Source: Cladopsammia gracilis
Taxonomy: Eukaryota > Cnidaria > Anthozoa > Scleractinia > Dendrophylliidae
NCBI GenBank assembly: GCA_022457155.1
Contig: JAJGOT010000218.1
Location: 1,250,017 to 1,314,016, forward strand
Reading direction: 5' to 3'
Length of the DNA stretch: 64,000 nucleotides
Part shown: positions 45,801 through 53,254 of the stretch, in pieces
How positions within the stretch are numbered: position 1 is the first letter of the stretch
How the letters are laid out: the number at the start of each line of letters is the position of its first letter
Position numbers and translations under genes: made by a program
Notes under the pieces: generated by a model
The model's input: only the letters and a program-made list of their open reading frames with translations
Told to the model about the DNA's origin: nothing
Databases searched by the model: none

Positions 45801-45889
45801 AGATTGAATTCATCGAGAATCTTCCCAGAACATTAACAGGCAAGGTCAACAGGCGTGAACTGAGAAATAAGGAATGGGTCACCCAATGA
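27278..45889 (+). CDS. ACSM-like: medium-chain acyl-CoA synthetase (ACSM family), 14 exons
   Basis: The enzyme activates medium-chain fatty acids to acyl-CoA via an acyl-AMP in mitochondria. Exons by splice sites and homology: 27278-27429, 29638-29738, 30237-30349, 31252-31388, 31532-31599, 32663-32717, 33714-33844, 34123-34474, 36669-36770, 37271-37322, 40992-41067, 42498-42594, 44698-44817, 45803-45889. Junction phases agree throughout. Landmarks: [16 protein letters not shown] (exon 1), ALWWIDGDG (2), AMP-binding A3 [10 protein letters not shown] (7), A5 DIYGQTE (8), A8 RVDDLIN (11), A10 [13 protein letters not shown] with the catalytic Lys codon at 45842 (14), stop TGA 45887-45889. An ATG lies at 27331; residues upstream are Ala/Ser/Arg-bearing like a transit peptide, so further 5' exons may exist. 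About 27 residues expected between exons 8 and 9 were not found, and the usual GYR after A8 reads STL. Total about 547 codons, compared with roughly 570-580 for the family. Confidence 0.85.
28483..28676. mobile_element. GTCCACACGT-family MITE, intact copy
   Basis: Termini AGGCCCCGTCCACACGTA and its inverted copy enclose inverted 'aatccgcaacttttttgttg' blocks. It lies in ACSM intron 1. A split relative is at 10349-12050. Confidence 0.85.
28948..29080. mobile_element. 133-bp palindromic MITE, second copy
   Basis: Same family and same length as 15372-15504, with a few substitutions. It sits in ACSM intron 1. Confidence 0.85.
30468..30622. mobile_element. MITE with CACGTGAC...GGCCATGTTGGTGG ends
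   Basis: GGTTTGCAACCACGTGACAA at the left pairs with 'gtcacgtgcaaacc' at the right; both arms contain the GGCCATGTTGGTGG block or its complement. It is in ACSM intron 3. It shares its core with the elements at 52393-52556 and 57051-58585. Confidence 0.8.
30703..30902. mobile_element. AATAGGCCATTTCCGAG palindromic MITE, copy 1
   Basis: A 200-bp near-perfect palindrome (AATAGGCCATTTCCGAGTTG ends, CATATGAAAATGAG centre) in ACSM intron 3. Other copies are at 59135-59333 and 62984-63136. Confidence 0.85.
31645..32060. repeat. G-rich dispersed repeat in an ACSM intron
   Basis: Begins CCCCGGGGGGGAGGGG and contains several 'tctagaatagggt' or 'tctaggatagggt' units. Fragments with similar word use lie at 2515-2910 and 6925-7045. 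No ORF. Confidence 0.45.
33450..33486. repeat. (ATG)n/(ATC)n palindromic microsatellite
   Basis: ATGATGATGATGATCATCAT and continuing CATs, in ACSM intron 6. Confidence 0.8.
34582..34963. mobile_element. 382-bp TIR element with internal G and C tracts
   Basis: 'ctcagcagaggcggatccag' at the left pairs imperfectly with 'ctggattcgccactgag' at the right. Long G and C runs sit near each end (34617-34679, 34891-34945). It lies in the intron where the missing ACSM block would be expected. Confidence 0.65.
35545..35680 (-). mobile_element. tRNA-derived SINE fragment
   Basis: On the minus strand 'ggcgcggttatgtagtagtt' followed by AACGCGTTGGACTTCAGATC is a tRNA-like 5' half with an A box, and GTTTCGAGGCC further on fits a B box. 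It lies in ACSM intron 8. Confidence 0.6.
37857..38250. mobile_element. possible TIR element in an ACSM intron
   Basis: 'gtcacgtgacttgccacgcc' at about 37861 and the inverted 'gggcgtggctgatcatgtga' at about 38222 face each other across about 340 bp. The similarity is short and imperfect. Confidence 0.4.
38755..38860. repeat. degenerate 21-24 bp minisatellite (ATAATGCTCACCATTAGCTCC type), block 1
   Basis: Units of the type 'ataatgcccaccattgtctc' recur. The same family forms blocks at 39790-39954 and 40757-40918, so one array appears to have been broken up by insertions. A 207-codon ORF crossing it is a periodicity artefact. Confidence 0.65.
38871..38960. repeat. 90-bp hairpin
   Basis: AGATACAATATGAGCG pairs with 'cgcgaatattgtatct', and 'gatctgtatggg' plus 'atttacaat' with their complements. 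It is positioned just upstream of the Crypton-like ORF. Confidence 0.7.
39097..39456 (+). pseudogene. Crypton-like tyrosine recombinase, N-terminal domain only
   Basis: The 119-residue ORF starts at ATG 39097. It reads [15 protein letters not shown] early on and [14 protein letters not shown], then [18 protein letters not shown] at the end. This arrangement (charged helix, W-L-x-x-F-x-x-E-V, YPP-x-x-L-Y-x-x-x-x-G-x-x-R-Y-L) is what I know from the N-terminal region of Crypton-derived proteins such as QRICH1 and ZMYM2 relatives. The catalytic R-H-R-Y part is absent; the frame stops in a TTAGTTATTTAG duplication, and no continuation was found in the next 500 bp. Confidence 0.6.
39529..39626. 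repeat. clustered ATTAGTATTCTGTAT inverted repeats
   Basis: The word 'attagtattctgtat' and its complement alternate four to five times, forming nested hairpins. Confidence 0.75.
39790..39954. repeat. ATAATGCTCACCATTAG minisatellite, block 2
   Basis: Degenerate units of about 24 bp, ending with ATGAACT (39948-39954), which is repeated on the far side of the inserted element. Confidence 0.7.
39955..40756. mobile_element. TIR element built of AATCGAAC repeats, with 7-bp TSD
   Basis: Termini CCCGGCGTATCAAATCG and CGATTGGATACGCCGGG are inverted copies, flanked by ATGAACT on both sides (39948-39954 and 40757-40763). The outer 200 bp and 250 bp consist of short-period AATCGAAC or GTTCGATT words in opposite orientations. 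The middle is unique, with no recognisable ORF. Confidence 0.75.
40757..40918. repeat. ATAATGCTCACCATTAG minisatellite, block 3
   Basis: Continuation of block 2 after the inserted element. Confidence 0.7.
41186..41747. mobile_element. 562-bp TIR element with C/G-rich arms
   Basis: ACTGTAAAAGCTCTATTTAC at the left pairs with 'aatagagcttttatggta' at the right, with CCCCC and GGGGG tracts inside each arm. It lies in ACSM intron 11. Confidence 0.7.
42841..43900. mobile_element. 1.06-kb TIR element (TTAGGGGCGGACCATTAG ends)
   Basis: TTAGGGGCGGACCATTAGAA and its inverted copy ending at 43900 match with two differences in the first 23 bases, followed by G and C tracts. The interior contains repeated 'aaaaaatcctgcaag'-type words. 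No ORF with a recognisable domain. It is in ACSM intron 12. Confidence 0.8.
45340..45535. repeat. fragment related to the core of the 5368-6357 element
   Basis: Shares 'aaatcggaagcaaaacatcg', 'cacataccatgt' and 'ttagattttttaattttaat'-type blocks with 5930-6130; terminal repeats are missing. Confidence 0.65.
45614..45780. mobile_element. 167-bp MITE immediately before the last ACSM exon
   Basis: TAATAGCTGCGGTTACACGT and its inverted copy ending at 45780 form arms that also share TTTACCTAGGTAAA and 'aacaatagcc' blocks. The right end is about 22 bp upstream of the exon 14 boundary, so the branch point may lie inside the element. Confidence 0.8.
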
Positions 45890-48499
45890 ATGATATCACA
45901 GTTCATAACAGAGCGCCAGAGCAAAGCGATTGACTGTTGAACTCTAGACAATAGAACAAAACTTGTTATTTCAGTATATACACCTTTTATTTCTGGATAC
46001 TCAATATTTTATTAGAATGCTCTTTAGAATGCTCTTTAGAATGCTCTTTCTCTTTATAAGGTGGAGTGAAAGAGGAGAGGTATTTCGAATCCTATATTAC
46101 GCGTGTTGGCAAGTCACTTGGTAACAAGCTAGCTCCTCAGCCTTCCTCGAATTTCGTTTTCCAAGATGGCGACCAAACATTCCGCGAAGAAAATACTAAG
46201 CCGGCTCGCTAGTCCCCAAACACTAAACGGCAAAATGATTCTTACGGCATAAAATCAGAAACAGAAGAACATAAAATAAAAGTGATATATATTAGTGCCC
46301 AATATTTCGCTTTACAAAACAAAGGTAGCTCACTCGGGGGCTAACACCATAAATGATTACAACTGTAAAGACGTTACAATATAGTTTGAAACTAGTGAAA
46401 TAAACTGAGCAATGAATATGATTGGTGAATGGCTTGACGGGTGCCAACAAACTAAACTGAGTAGTGATGAGAAAGCTAATGAAGTTCGTCGCGTCGATCT
46501 GTTGATTCCGAGCAGTTCTAACGTTTTAGCTATGAGATATGATTCAAGCGCTTTTAAAGTACAGAGTACCTTCAGATCGACCATTTTATTGAATTTTTTT
46601 GGGCGTCAAAATAAAGTTTACAGAATGAACTTTCATTCAAAAAATACATTATCGAAAAATAGTGAAAATTGACGGAGAAATGATGGTATAACGTTTTGAA
46701 CGGCCGTAATAGTTTCTCTTTTGATTGACAGCCTAAGTACTGTTTTCTCAAAGTTAATTTTTCGCTTGAAGGGGACACTTTAAAGAGCTACAACTCAAAG
46801 AGAATTTGTTCGATTTTCCTCAAATTTGGACAGAAGCTAGGCTAACATATAATCAACAAAATATTTTGGCGAATTTATTATTTCCGAAAATTTTTTCGTC
46901 AAGAGCCATTTCCGTGCTATCACTCCAATTTTTTTTCTCCCTTTTTCGAAAATATTCTGTAACTTTTCACTGCAACTGAATATGGGAAATCGCCGACACG
47001 ATCTTTTAGCGCTTCATGTCCGAAAACCCAAGAACAAATCAAATTAGCAAAATACAATAATCGCTTTGAGATTATAGCGTTTTAAAGTTGATTCGGACCG
47101 TTCCAATTTAGACGTCGTAAAAAATTCGACAATTCATTTTATTACCAAATGGTTTCCATATTTAGATAGCCAGCTCTATAAGCTTTAATTTGATATCTGG
47201 GTTTAGGTATATTAGAGCTGTTATACTGGAGACACCTCCGAAGGTACACGGTAACCTTAATACAGAATCTCTGTTATTACGGCGGTATAAGTTGCATATC
47301 CTTTGTATAATGTCCCGGTTGATTAAAGTGTTCTGATGAAGAAGTATGTATGTCTTTTTTTATATTGCCTTAGAACTTAGAATCAATTACACCCAAATAG
47401 ATTTCTCTAATACTGGGCGGGTGAGAATTAGCCTTGTTGGCTACGGCCCTGAGCTAATTTTGTCCAGTAGGGTAGACCTGGGGAAGTTATTCTAATACTA
47501 CAAAGGTTTTCCACATAGGTGTGAAGAGTAGAAAGCTGTCACTTCGCTGACCTGCCTCAAGAACACCAACGATCATGGCTGAATGTTTAGCAAACCGCTT
47601 GCAATGGCGTTGTACTGTATTTCCACATCAGTTTAGCACCATCGAATGAACTATGTGAAAGCTATATTTCAGAGGCAGAAAGTTTTAGGGAACGTGTCAA
47701 AACACTCCCTGATTCTTGAAGTATTTCACTTTTGCCCAGGGGTTTTTCAGCGCCGCCATTTTCAACGCGGAAAAGACTGGGGGCGAGATTAGTAGCAGTG
47801 AATATCCATCCATCGGATCCAGAAAGCGCCACCTTCTTTCATTTATTTCTACCAATATAAGGTATATTAAGGGATGAATATTTTCACTTGATGCTGACCA
47901 AAGCCTTTCAGCTTGTTAGAGCTTCCGACCCTTATCTAAATTCGTCTCCAAAGTAGCCTAAAATTAAATCGCTTTGAACACTGCCATTTTGAAACATACT
48001 TTTTTAGCAGCCAGTTCTTGGAAATGTGACGCCATTACCTTTCAGTAAATAGACTGCTACCCTAGCGCCCCCTCGTCTCCACCGCGGTCAAACGAGAGAA
48101 ATTTGCAAAAGTTAAGCAAAGTACTTCAAAGTTAAGTTTTCACTGTTTAAAGTTTAATATTTTACCAATACACTGTCAATTCACTAAACGTTTTGAAAGT
48201 TTACAAAAACAGTTCTAAGCGTTTGAAAGCTATGAACTGCAGGATTGTCGGCGCCATTTGCCAACACAATTTTGCTCAGGCACGAAGCGTTTTGGTCAGT
48301 TTTCAACGAAAAGAAGCTCATTATTTTGAGAACGATGAAAATATAATTACGTACACTAATTATTTTATACAACCTTGCCCATATTAAATGTAATCCCACT
48401 AAATAAAACGAAAAACGCCTCGGACGTCTGACCGCGGTGAACCCCTCGTCTTGCATTATTTTCACTCGCTCGGCCGATCGCGTATTTGCTTGCCCGCTC
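45890..48499. other. intergenic between the ACSM and ankyrin genes
   Basis: No gene recognised. About 46280-46440 resembles the Penelope-like fragment at 48715-48950 (both have GCCCAATATTTCG, then GGGGCTA and 'atgattggt' words). Elsewhere only short ORFs without domains. Any ACSM 3' UTR and polyadenylation site would lie at the left edge. Confidence 0.35.
46014..46049. repeat. 12-bp tandem repeat, three units
   Basis: AGAATGCTCTTT repeated three times exactly, just downstream of the ACSM stop. Confidence 0.95.
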
Positions 48500-48507
48500 G
48501 ACTATCC
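48500..48507. repeat. 8-bp target-site duplication, left
   Basis: GACTATCC, repeated exactly at 48579-48586. Confidence 0.7.
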
Positions 48508-48578
48508 ACAGGCAGCCCAAGCTCAAGCTGTGAGTCATTGAAGATGATAAGACACAGCTTGAGCTTGGGCTGCCTGTG
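48508..48578. mobile_element. 71-bp perfect foldback mini-element with 8-bp TSD
   Basis: The complementary arms 48505-48532 and 48553-48580 are identical over 28 bp (they include three bases that are also flank), with a 20-bp loop. The 8-bp direct repeat suggests a hAT-type insertion. That assignment is inference from duplication length. Confidence 0.7.
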
Positions 48579-48714
48579 GACTATCCAGGGTATCTTTCAA
48601 ATAAAGCAAGGACCACTTGGACAAACAGCACGGCGAAGTGAAGCCGGATCTTGGTGTAGATCAGGATCAGCAGTATTGAATAAAACTTAAAACTGAATGC
48701 AAGGCTGATCGGAC

Positions 48715-48950
48715 AGCTATAAAGGGTATTTTATTGCCCAATATTTCGGTTAGGCAAAACTAACCTTCATCAGGGGCTACAAAGAGCTAAGTAAAAATGG
48801 AATAAAACGGTTACAAGATATAAAATGATTCAAATGAAAGATTAAATATGATTGGTTAACAAAAATAAACAGTAGAAACGTTTACAAAAGCTACTATAAA
48901 AATAGAAATATATTATCCAGGGTATGACTGCTAGCAGTCTATTCAGTTAA
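48715..48950 (-). mobile_element. Penelope-like element fragment
   Basis: Contains the GCCCAATATTTCGGTTAGGC ... CCTTCATCAGGGG signature that I associate with Penelope-like retroelement ends. A diverged relative lies at 46280-46440. No RT or GIY-YIG domain is present in either. Confidence 0.45.
48744..48773 (-). ncRNA. hammerhead-ribozyme-like core
   Basis: On the minus strand CTGATGA (48773-48767) is followed by a stem, GGTTAG pairing with CTAACC around a TTTTGC loop, then GAAA (48747-48744). This is the conserved core and helix II of a hammerhead. A short helix III (TATT/AATA) can be drawn, but the expected UH cleavage position and helix I are not convincing. Hammerheads are known in Penelope-like elements. 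Confidence 0.45.
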
Positions 48951-49942
48951 CTCGAAGTGTGAGGAATTTGTACCTCGTTTTGTTTACTATACTGACATCA
49001 CGGACTTTTGGATTACCGAGCGTCTCGAGCTAATTCTCGAAACTCACTCACACCGTGTCTGCCTTAGTTTGCCTAAAAAAACGGTTGGAATGATATTCGG
49101 CCGGAATCAGGCTACAGGGTAGTGTGTTTCGGCAGGGTTATCGAACGCAATTTTGAACACGGTACACAAATTTTAACGTACTTGTAGTCACTTGTAATGG
49201 AGACTGCCAGCTGTCTCTCTTCAGTCATTTGATCGATCGGGCAGGCGAGTAAAAAATCACGGAAACAAGCTCGGCGAGACTGGAGCGAGCAAACGAGCCG
49301 AGTGGAAACTGGGGGAGAGGCGGGAGAAAAAGGAAATCGAAAATCGCGACGTTTGGACAGCTAACTGTAAGTCCGCCAATCAGGTGATGAGATAAACTGA
49401 CTATTGACTCGTCACCATTGAAGAAGCTGATATTGCATAAGCACTTAAAATGCATGCAAACATAATAATGTTCATATACACATTTCTTAGTCAAGACGCT
49501 TATTTATTGACGGTGTTTATATATTCAACATACTTCGTAACATCGCTAATCTGCTTACGCTTTTCGCTATCTTACCATTTAACTGAGGCAATAAAAACAG
49601 ATTTTTTAAGCTTAGGAAAAACGACCAATTACAATTTTTACTCAACCAATTACTGTCCCTGTTACCAGCTATTCAAGCGGCCATTGTTGTGTTGAAATTC
49701 GACGCTATCTTCCTTTCGACCCAAATAGATCCAGCTCTCCATGTGGTTTTCGGCCATTTTTTGACTGAATCGATCTGAATAGCGACAAGTCGAAGCTGAA
49801 ATCTACATTTGAAATAACTGCAGGTCTTCCCGTTGGAATTTAAACTTGAAATTTCTACTCAGTCTTCAAAACTGAATATAAGGAAAATCTAAACATTTGA
49901 TCATAGCTTCGCGTCCTTATCAGTCCAAAATCCATTTTTTAC
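48951..49942. other. intergenic downstream of the ankyrin gene
   Basis: No gene recognised. 49228-49400 resembles the GC-rich subterminal part of the 10493-11959 element (GGCGAG, 'gcgagcaaacgagcc' and 'aactgggggag' words). Confidence 0.35.
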
Positions 49943-51496
49943 TTAAAAGTACCAGCTCCTCGATCCATGAGAAGTTTCAGCTATACCACCTTGACCCAAT
50001 TTTAAGGCCCAACATAAGGGGGGATAGCGTTGAAATTCATTGAGCCTCTCGTCTTTGCCATCATCAGAAACACTATCAGTATCGCCGCCATTGATGTTAG
50101 CTCCTCGGTCTAAGAGAAAATCAATTGTAGTGCAGTGCCCTAACCGAGTTGCTGCGTTTAGAGGTGTTTGGCCAGAAAACGTTTTTATATTCACAGATAA
50201 CCCTGTTTGGAGAAGAAGTTCCAAAATGTCTGTGCGGCCTTCGGAGGCTGCCTGTAGCAGTAAAGGGGGGTTAAGATTCTTGGCACAATATTCGTCGTTT
50301 ACAAGCTTCAATTCACATCCTTTTTCAATCAAAACTTTAGCGGTGGCAGCATGGCCTCCTTTCAAAGCATCGTACAAAGCTGAGCATCCACATCTGTCGC
50401 GGAAGTTGATGTTAGCACCTTGATTTAAAAGATAGATGACTGTATCAGTATGGCCCTTTTCAGCAGCGACCTGCAATGGTGTTTGTCTCCTTTGGTCTCT
50501 AGCATTAATGTCAGCACCGTTTTGAACGAGAAAACGGACCAAATCCAGACGAGTTGCCAAATGGAGAAGTGTCTGTCCATCACCAGTTTTTGCTGTTGTA
50601 CTTCCACCGTTTTGAAGGATAAACTTCACGACATCTGTATGTTCCATTTCAGCGGCACGATGAAGTGGCAAAAAATCCTCGAGATCATGGCTGTTTAAAT
50701 TTCCACCGTGTCCAAGTAACAGATGAATAGTCTCTAAGTGACCATTTCTGGCGGCGATATGAAGAGGCGTAACGCCATACCTGCTAGGCTTGTTGGGATC
50801 AGCACCGTGCTTTAATAAAAACTCGATAACATCTATGTGACCATACTCAGCGGCTAAAAAGACAGGAGATAAATCACCACCATAATATTCATCGTTCTCT
50901 TTCAAAACGTTAACATCGGCTCCAAACTCGATCAAGCACCGTATATTTTTTGTTTTTCCACCGATTGCAGCATGGTGAATAGGAAAATAACCCTGATTAT
51001 CGTGTACCTCTAAGGAGGCACCTCTTTCAAGGAGAAATTCTAGAACATCGACATCATTAAATCTGGCTGCCAACATCAGAGGCGTTTCTCCTTTCTCCAA
51101 CTTATCCGGCGATATGACTGAATCAACATACTCACCATAATCAAGTAACCTACGAAGATGCTCCACGTTTCCCTTTCTTGCAGCCAAGTGCAAGAGGGAC
51201 TGTGATTGGAATTGCTTCGTAATTTTTTGAACAAGTTTACTTATTTGCCTGTGCGTAAAAGAGTCTTGAGCAAGTTCTCCCACTACAGTCAAAGAAGGTT
51301 TACCAGGGAAACTAGACGAGTTGTGGCCAATATTGATACTCAACGCTATGGCGCTGTCAAGTTTGTCTGGACTGTAGTTCAGGATTGCATTGACCGTCTC
51401 GATGTCTCCTTTGATGCAGGCTGATTGCAGACAGCTAAGACCACTTCCCGTTTCGGGTGCGGTCAATGCATAAAAGGCGAGACTCTTCAAGTACAG
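49943..51496 (-). CDS. ankyrin-repeat protein, main exon
   Basis: A continuous frame of about 515 residues contains roughly twelve ankyrin repeats of about 33 residues. Clear repeat cores include TPLMLAARFNDVDVLEFLL, TPLHIAARNGHLETIHLLL, TPLQVAAEKGHTDTVIYLL and TPLNAATRLGHCTTIDFLL. Ankyrin repeats mediate protein binding; no catalytic or membrane domain accompanies them, so the role is unknown. The 5' end is a splice acceptor (TTTCTTTCAG before 51496, minus strand), not an ATG, so at least one upstream exon exists and was not found. In the last repeat the frame reads ETSHGSRSWYF, while the next frame reads KLLMDRGAGTFK and a stop at 49939-49941. This points to one extra base near 49975-49979. 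Confidence 0.8.
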   Translation of the reverse strand: MYLKSLAFYALTAPETGSGLSCLQSACIKGDIETVNAILNYSPDKLDSAIALSINIGHNSSSFPGKPSLTVVGELAQDSFTHRQISKLVQKITKQFQSQSLLHLAARKGNVEHLRRLLDYGEYVDSVISPDKLEKGETPLMLAARFNDVDVLEFLLERGASLEVHDNQGYFPIHHAAIGGKTKNIRCLIEFGADVNVLKENDEYYGGDLSPVFLAAEYGHIDVIEFLLKHGADPNKPSRYGVTPLHIAARNGHLETIHLLLGHGGNLNSHDLEDFLPLHRAAEMEHTDVVKFILQNGGSTTAKTGDGQTLLHLATRLDLVRFLVQNGADINARDQRRQTPLQVAAEKGHTDTVIYLLNQGANINFRDRCGCSALYDALKGGHAATAKVLIEKGCELKLVNDEYCAKNLNPPLLLQAASEGRTDILELLLQTGLSVNIKTFSGQTPLNAATRLGHCTTIDFLLDRGANINGGDTDSVSDDGKDERLNEFQRYPPLCWALKLGQGGIAETSHGSRSWYF

Positions 51497-51702
51497 CTGA
51501 AAGAAATTAAACCTATGGATTAACTCAAACTACAAATAACAAACAGTACCATCTGGCTGAATTGTCGAATTTGTTCTGTCGATACGATATGCAGTCACTG
51601 TTAAACGGCTACCCTCTATTAAGCGGTCACTTATGAAATCGCCGGAAATTGCTCCCCATATTGACTGTCAACTTGACCTCTTTTAAGCAGTCACCGCTAT
51701 AA
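51497..51702. other. pogo-like repeat debris upstream of the ankyrin exon
   Basis: Words of the type CTCTATTAAGCGGTCAC recur here and at 51970-52310, like degenerate ends of pogo/Tigger-type elements. No upstream ankyrin exon could be identified. Confidence 0.4.
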
Positions 51703-51711
51703 AGCGGACGC

Positions 51712-51912
51712 TAGACTACGAGCAGTCTCTCTTTCCCAGCTTAGTCCGTCGAGCGAGAAACGAAAAAACATTAGCGAGCGGATAATGGCCACGCGAAACT
51801 GGGGGCAAAGCAGACTCGCCCGCAGTTTCGCGTGGCCATTATCCGCTCGCTAATGTTTTTTCGTTTCTCGCTCGACGGACTAAGCTGGGAAAGAGAGACT
51901 GATCGTAGTCTA
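51712..51912. mobile_element. 201-bp near-perfect palindromic element with 9-bp TSD
   Basis: Arms of about 90 bp starting TAGACTACGAGCAGTCTCTC are inverted copies with one mismatch seen. The direct repeat AGCGGACGC flanks it at 51703-51711 and 51913-51921. The 9-bp duplication again suggests a Mutator-like mobiliser (inference). Confidence 0.85.
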
Positions 51913-51921
51913 AGCGGACGC

Positions 51922-52392
51922 CGTCGCCGTTAAGATTTCCCAATTGGCAAATTTTGGCAAATTTTATTGTATTTTACCTCTATTAAACGGTCAACTTGGT
52001 TTATGGTCATTTCAGCGCGCTATTTACACTAAACAAAGTGACTTACTTCACGAAATTAAGCTACGCGGTCCCAAATCACAGACAACCATACTGATTTTTT
52101 TCCGTTTCATGTTGAATGTGATGGCAAAACGTTTGATGATGTGGTTTATAACTAAGACTTGCCTAACGAACAACGTTATAAAATCCGATAGCCACGAAGT
52201 TCCTCGAACGTGCATGAATTACTAAATTTTAGAAAACCTCTATTAAGCGGTCAGTCGGTTATTCCCCTTGGGTGACGTCGACCACTTCATAGAGGTTTGA
52301 CTGTACAGAGAACACTGAAAAGACACAGAGAAGTAAGAAGGCGGGGGGAGGGGGGGGGGGGGGGGGGGGGATCGGATGTGATGAAAACGAAA
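51922..52392. other. pogo-like repeat debris and G-tract
   Basis: 'ctctattaaacggtc' and 'ctctattaagcggtc' words are followed by ATAGAGGTTTGACTGTACAG at about 52291, a pogo/Tigger-type terminus in inverted orientation. A G-tract occupies about 52341-52370. Confidence 0.45.
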
Positions 52393-52556
52393 TAGAGCGT
52401 TTTCATATGACGTCACGGCGGCCATATTGGTGTTCCAAAACCAAGAAACGGCGGCCATATTGGTGTACCAAACTTGAACTCTATTTTCATGCAAACATTT
52501 TCTTTTGTTTCAAGAAACCAATATGGCCGATGGTCACGTGAGTGAAAACGCTCTAT
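52393..52556. mobile_element. MITE with TAGAGCGTTTTCA ends
   Basis: TAGAGCGTTTTCATATGACG pairs with 'cacgtgagtgaaaacgctcta'-type sequence; GGCGGCCATATTGGTG occurs in both arms and once more internally. TA lies at the outer edges, a Tc1/mariner-like preference. Confidence 0.8.
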
Positions 52557-52878
52557 AACAGCTCTCATTTACTTCGTGTTGTTTTAACTTCCTTTGTTTC
52601 TTTTAGTATTTATTTTGATTTTCGAATCAAACCCATAATTTTGAGAAAGCCCGGAAACATCAGGATTGGAATTAACTGAACCAAGAAATAGGAGCCCTGG
52701 CTGTGAAGACGGTATGTTTGCCCAGCATAATAACTAAATTTATACTATCGGCTGAGAAATTTCTGAAATCTGATTGGCTGAGACGAACTGTATTTCCGCC
52801 TAATTTGAGATACTCGACATGTAGAAATTACAGTTGCCGTGGCAACGTGCGGGACGGCTTTGTCTTGTTTTTGAAACA

Positions 52879-53120
52879 ATGGCAGATAGCTTCCATGTAT
52901 TTGATGACAGTGGAATACAATACATTAATTGAAGGAAAGTTTAGAAATTTCCAACATGAAAAAAGGTACAAAGACCTATTATATCCGTGTACGATCAAGC
53001 TGGGGGTCCAAGGTTGAATGCAAAGGATACAATGCAGATATTTTTAGCTACGACGCCAGACAACTCGACGAGCAAATGGAGATGTTCTTCGCCGAAGTGG
53101 GTGGTAATATATCAAACACG
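52879..53120 (+). pseudogene. Crypton-like recombinase N-terminal fragment, broken
   Basis: Starts ATGGCAGATAGC (MADSFHVFDDSGIQYIN), hits a stop, and continues in a shifted frame as KKGTKTYYIRV and GYNADIFSYDARQLDEQMEM with FFAEV. The L-D-x-x-x-x-x-F-F-A-E-V pattern resembles the N-terminal domain of Crypton-derived proteins. It is cut by the inverted-repeat sequence that begins near 53109. Confidence 0.45.
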
Positions 53121-53254
53121 AGGAACAGTGTTTCATCAAATATCCAAACACCGCAAAGTGGGTTGAAAAACGAGGCGCAGCCGAGTTTTTTTTTTTTAAA
53201 CCCACTTCAAGGTGTTTGGATACCTAATGTAACACTCTTTTGAGTGTTTGATAC
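53109..53254. mobile_element. inverted-repeat element with ATATCAAACAC ends
   Basis: The outer 'atatcaaacac' and 'gtgtttgata', then 'tccaaacacc' and 'ggtgtttgga', then 'gtgggtt' and 'aacccac', form nested complementary blocks. Confidence 0.6.

Noticed and set aside
47550..48450. Possible TIR element sharing CACCGCGGTCA near 48080 and 48430
   Set aside because: The inverted match is only about 11 bp and the flanks do not pair.
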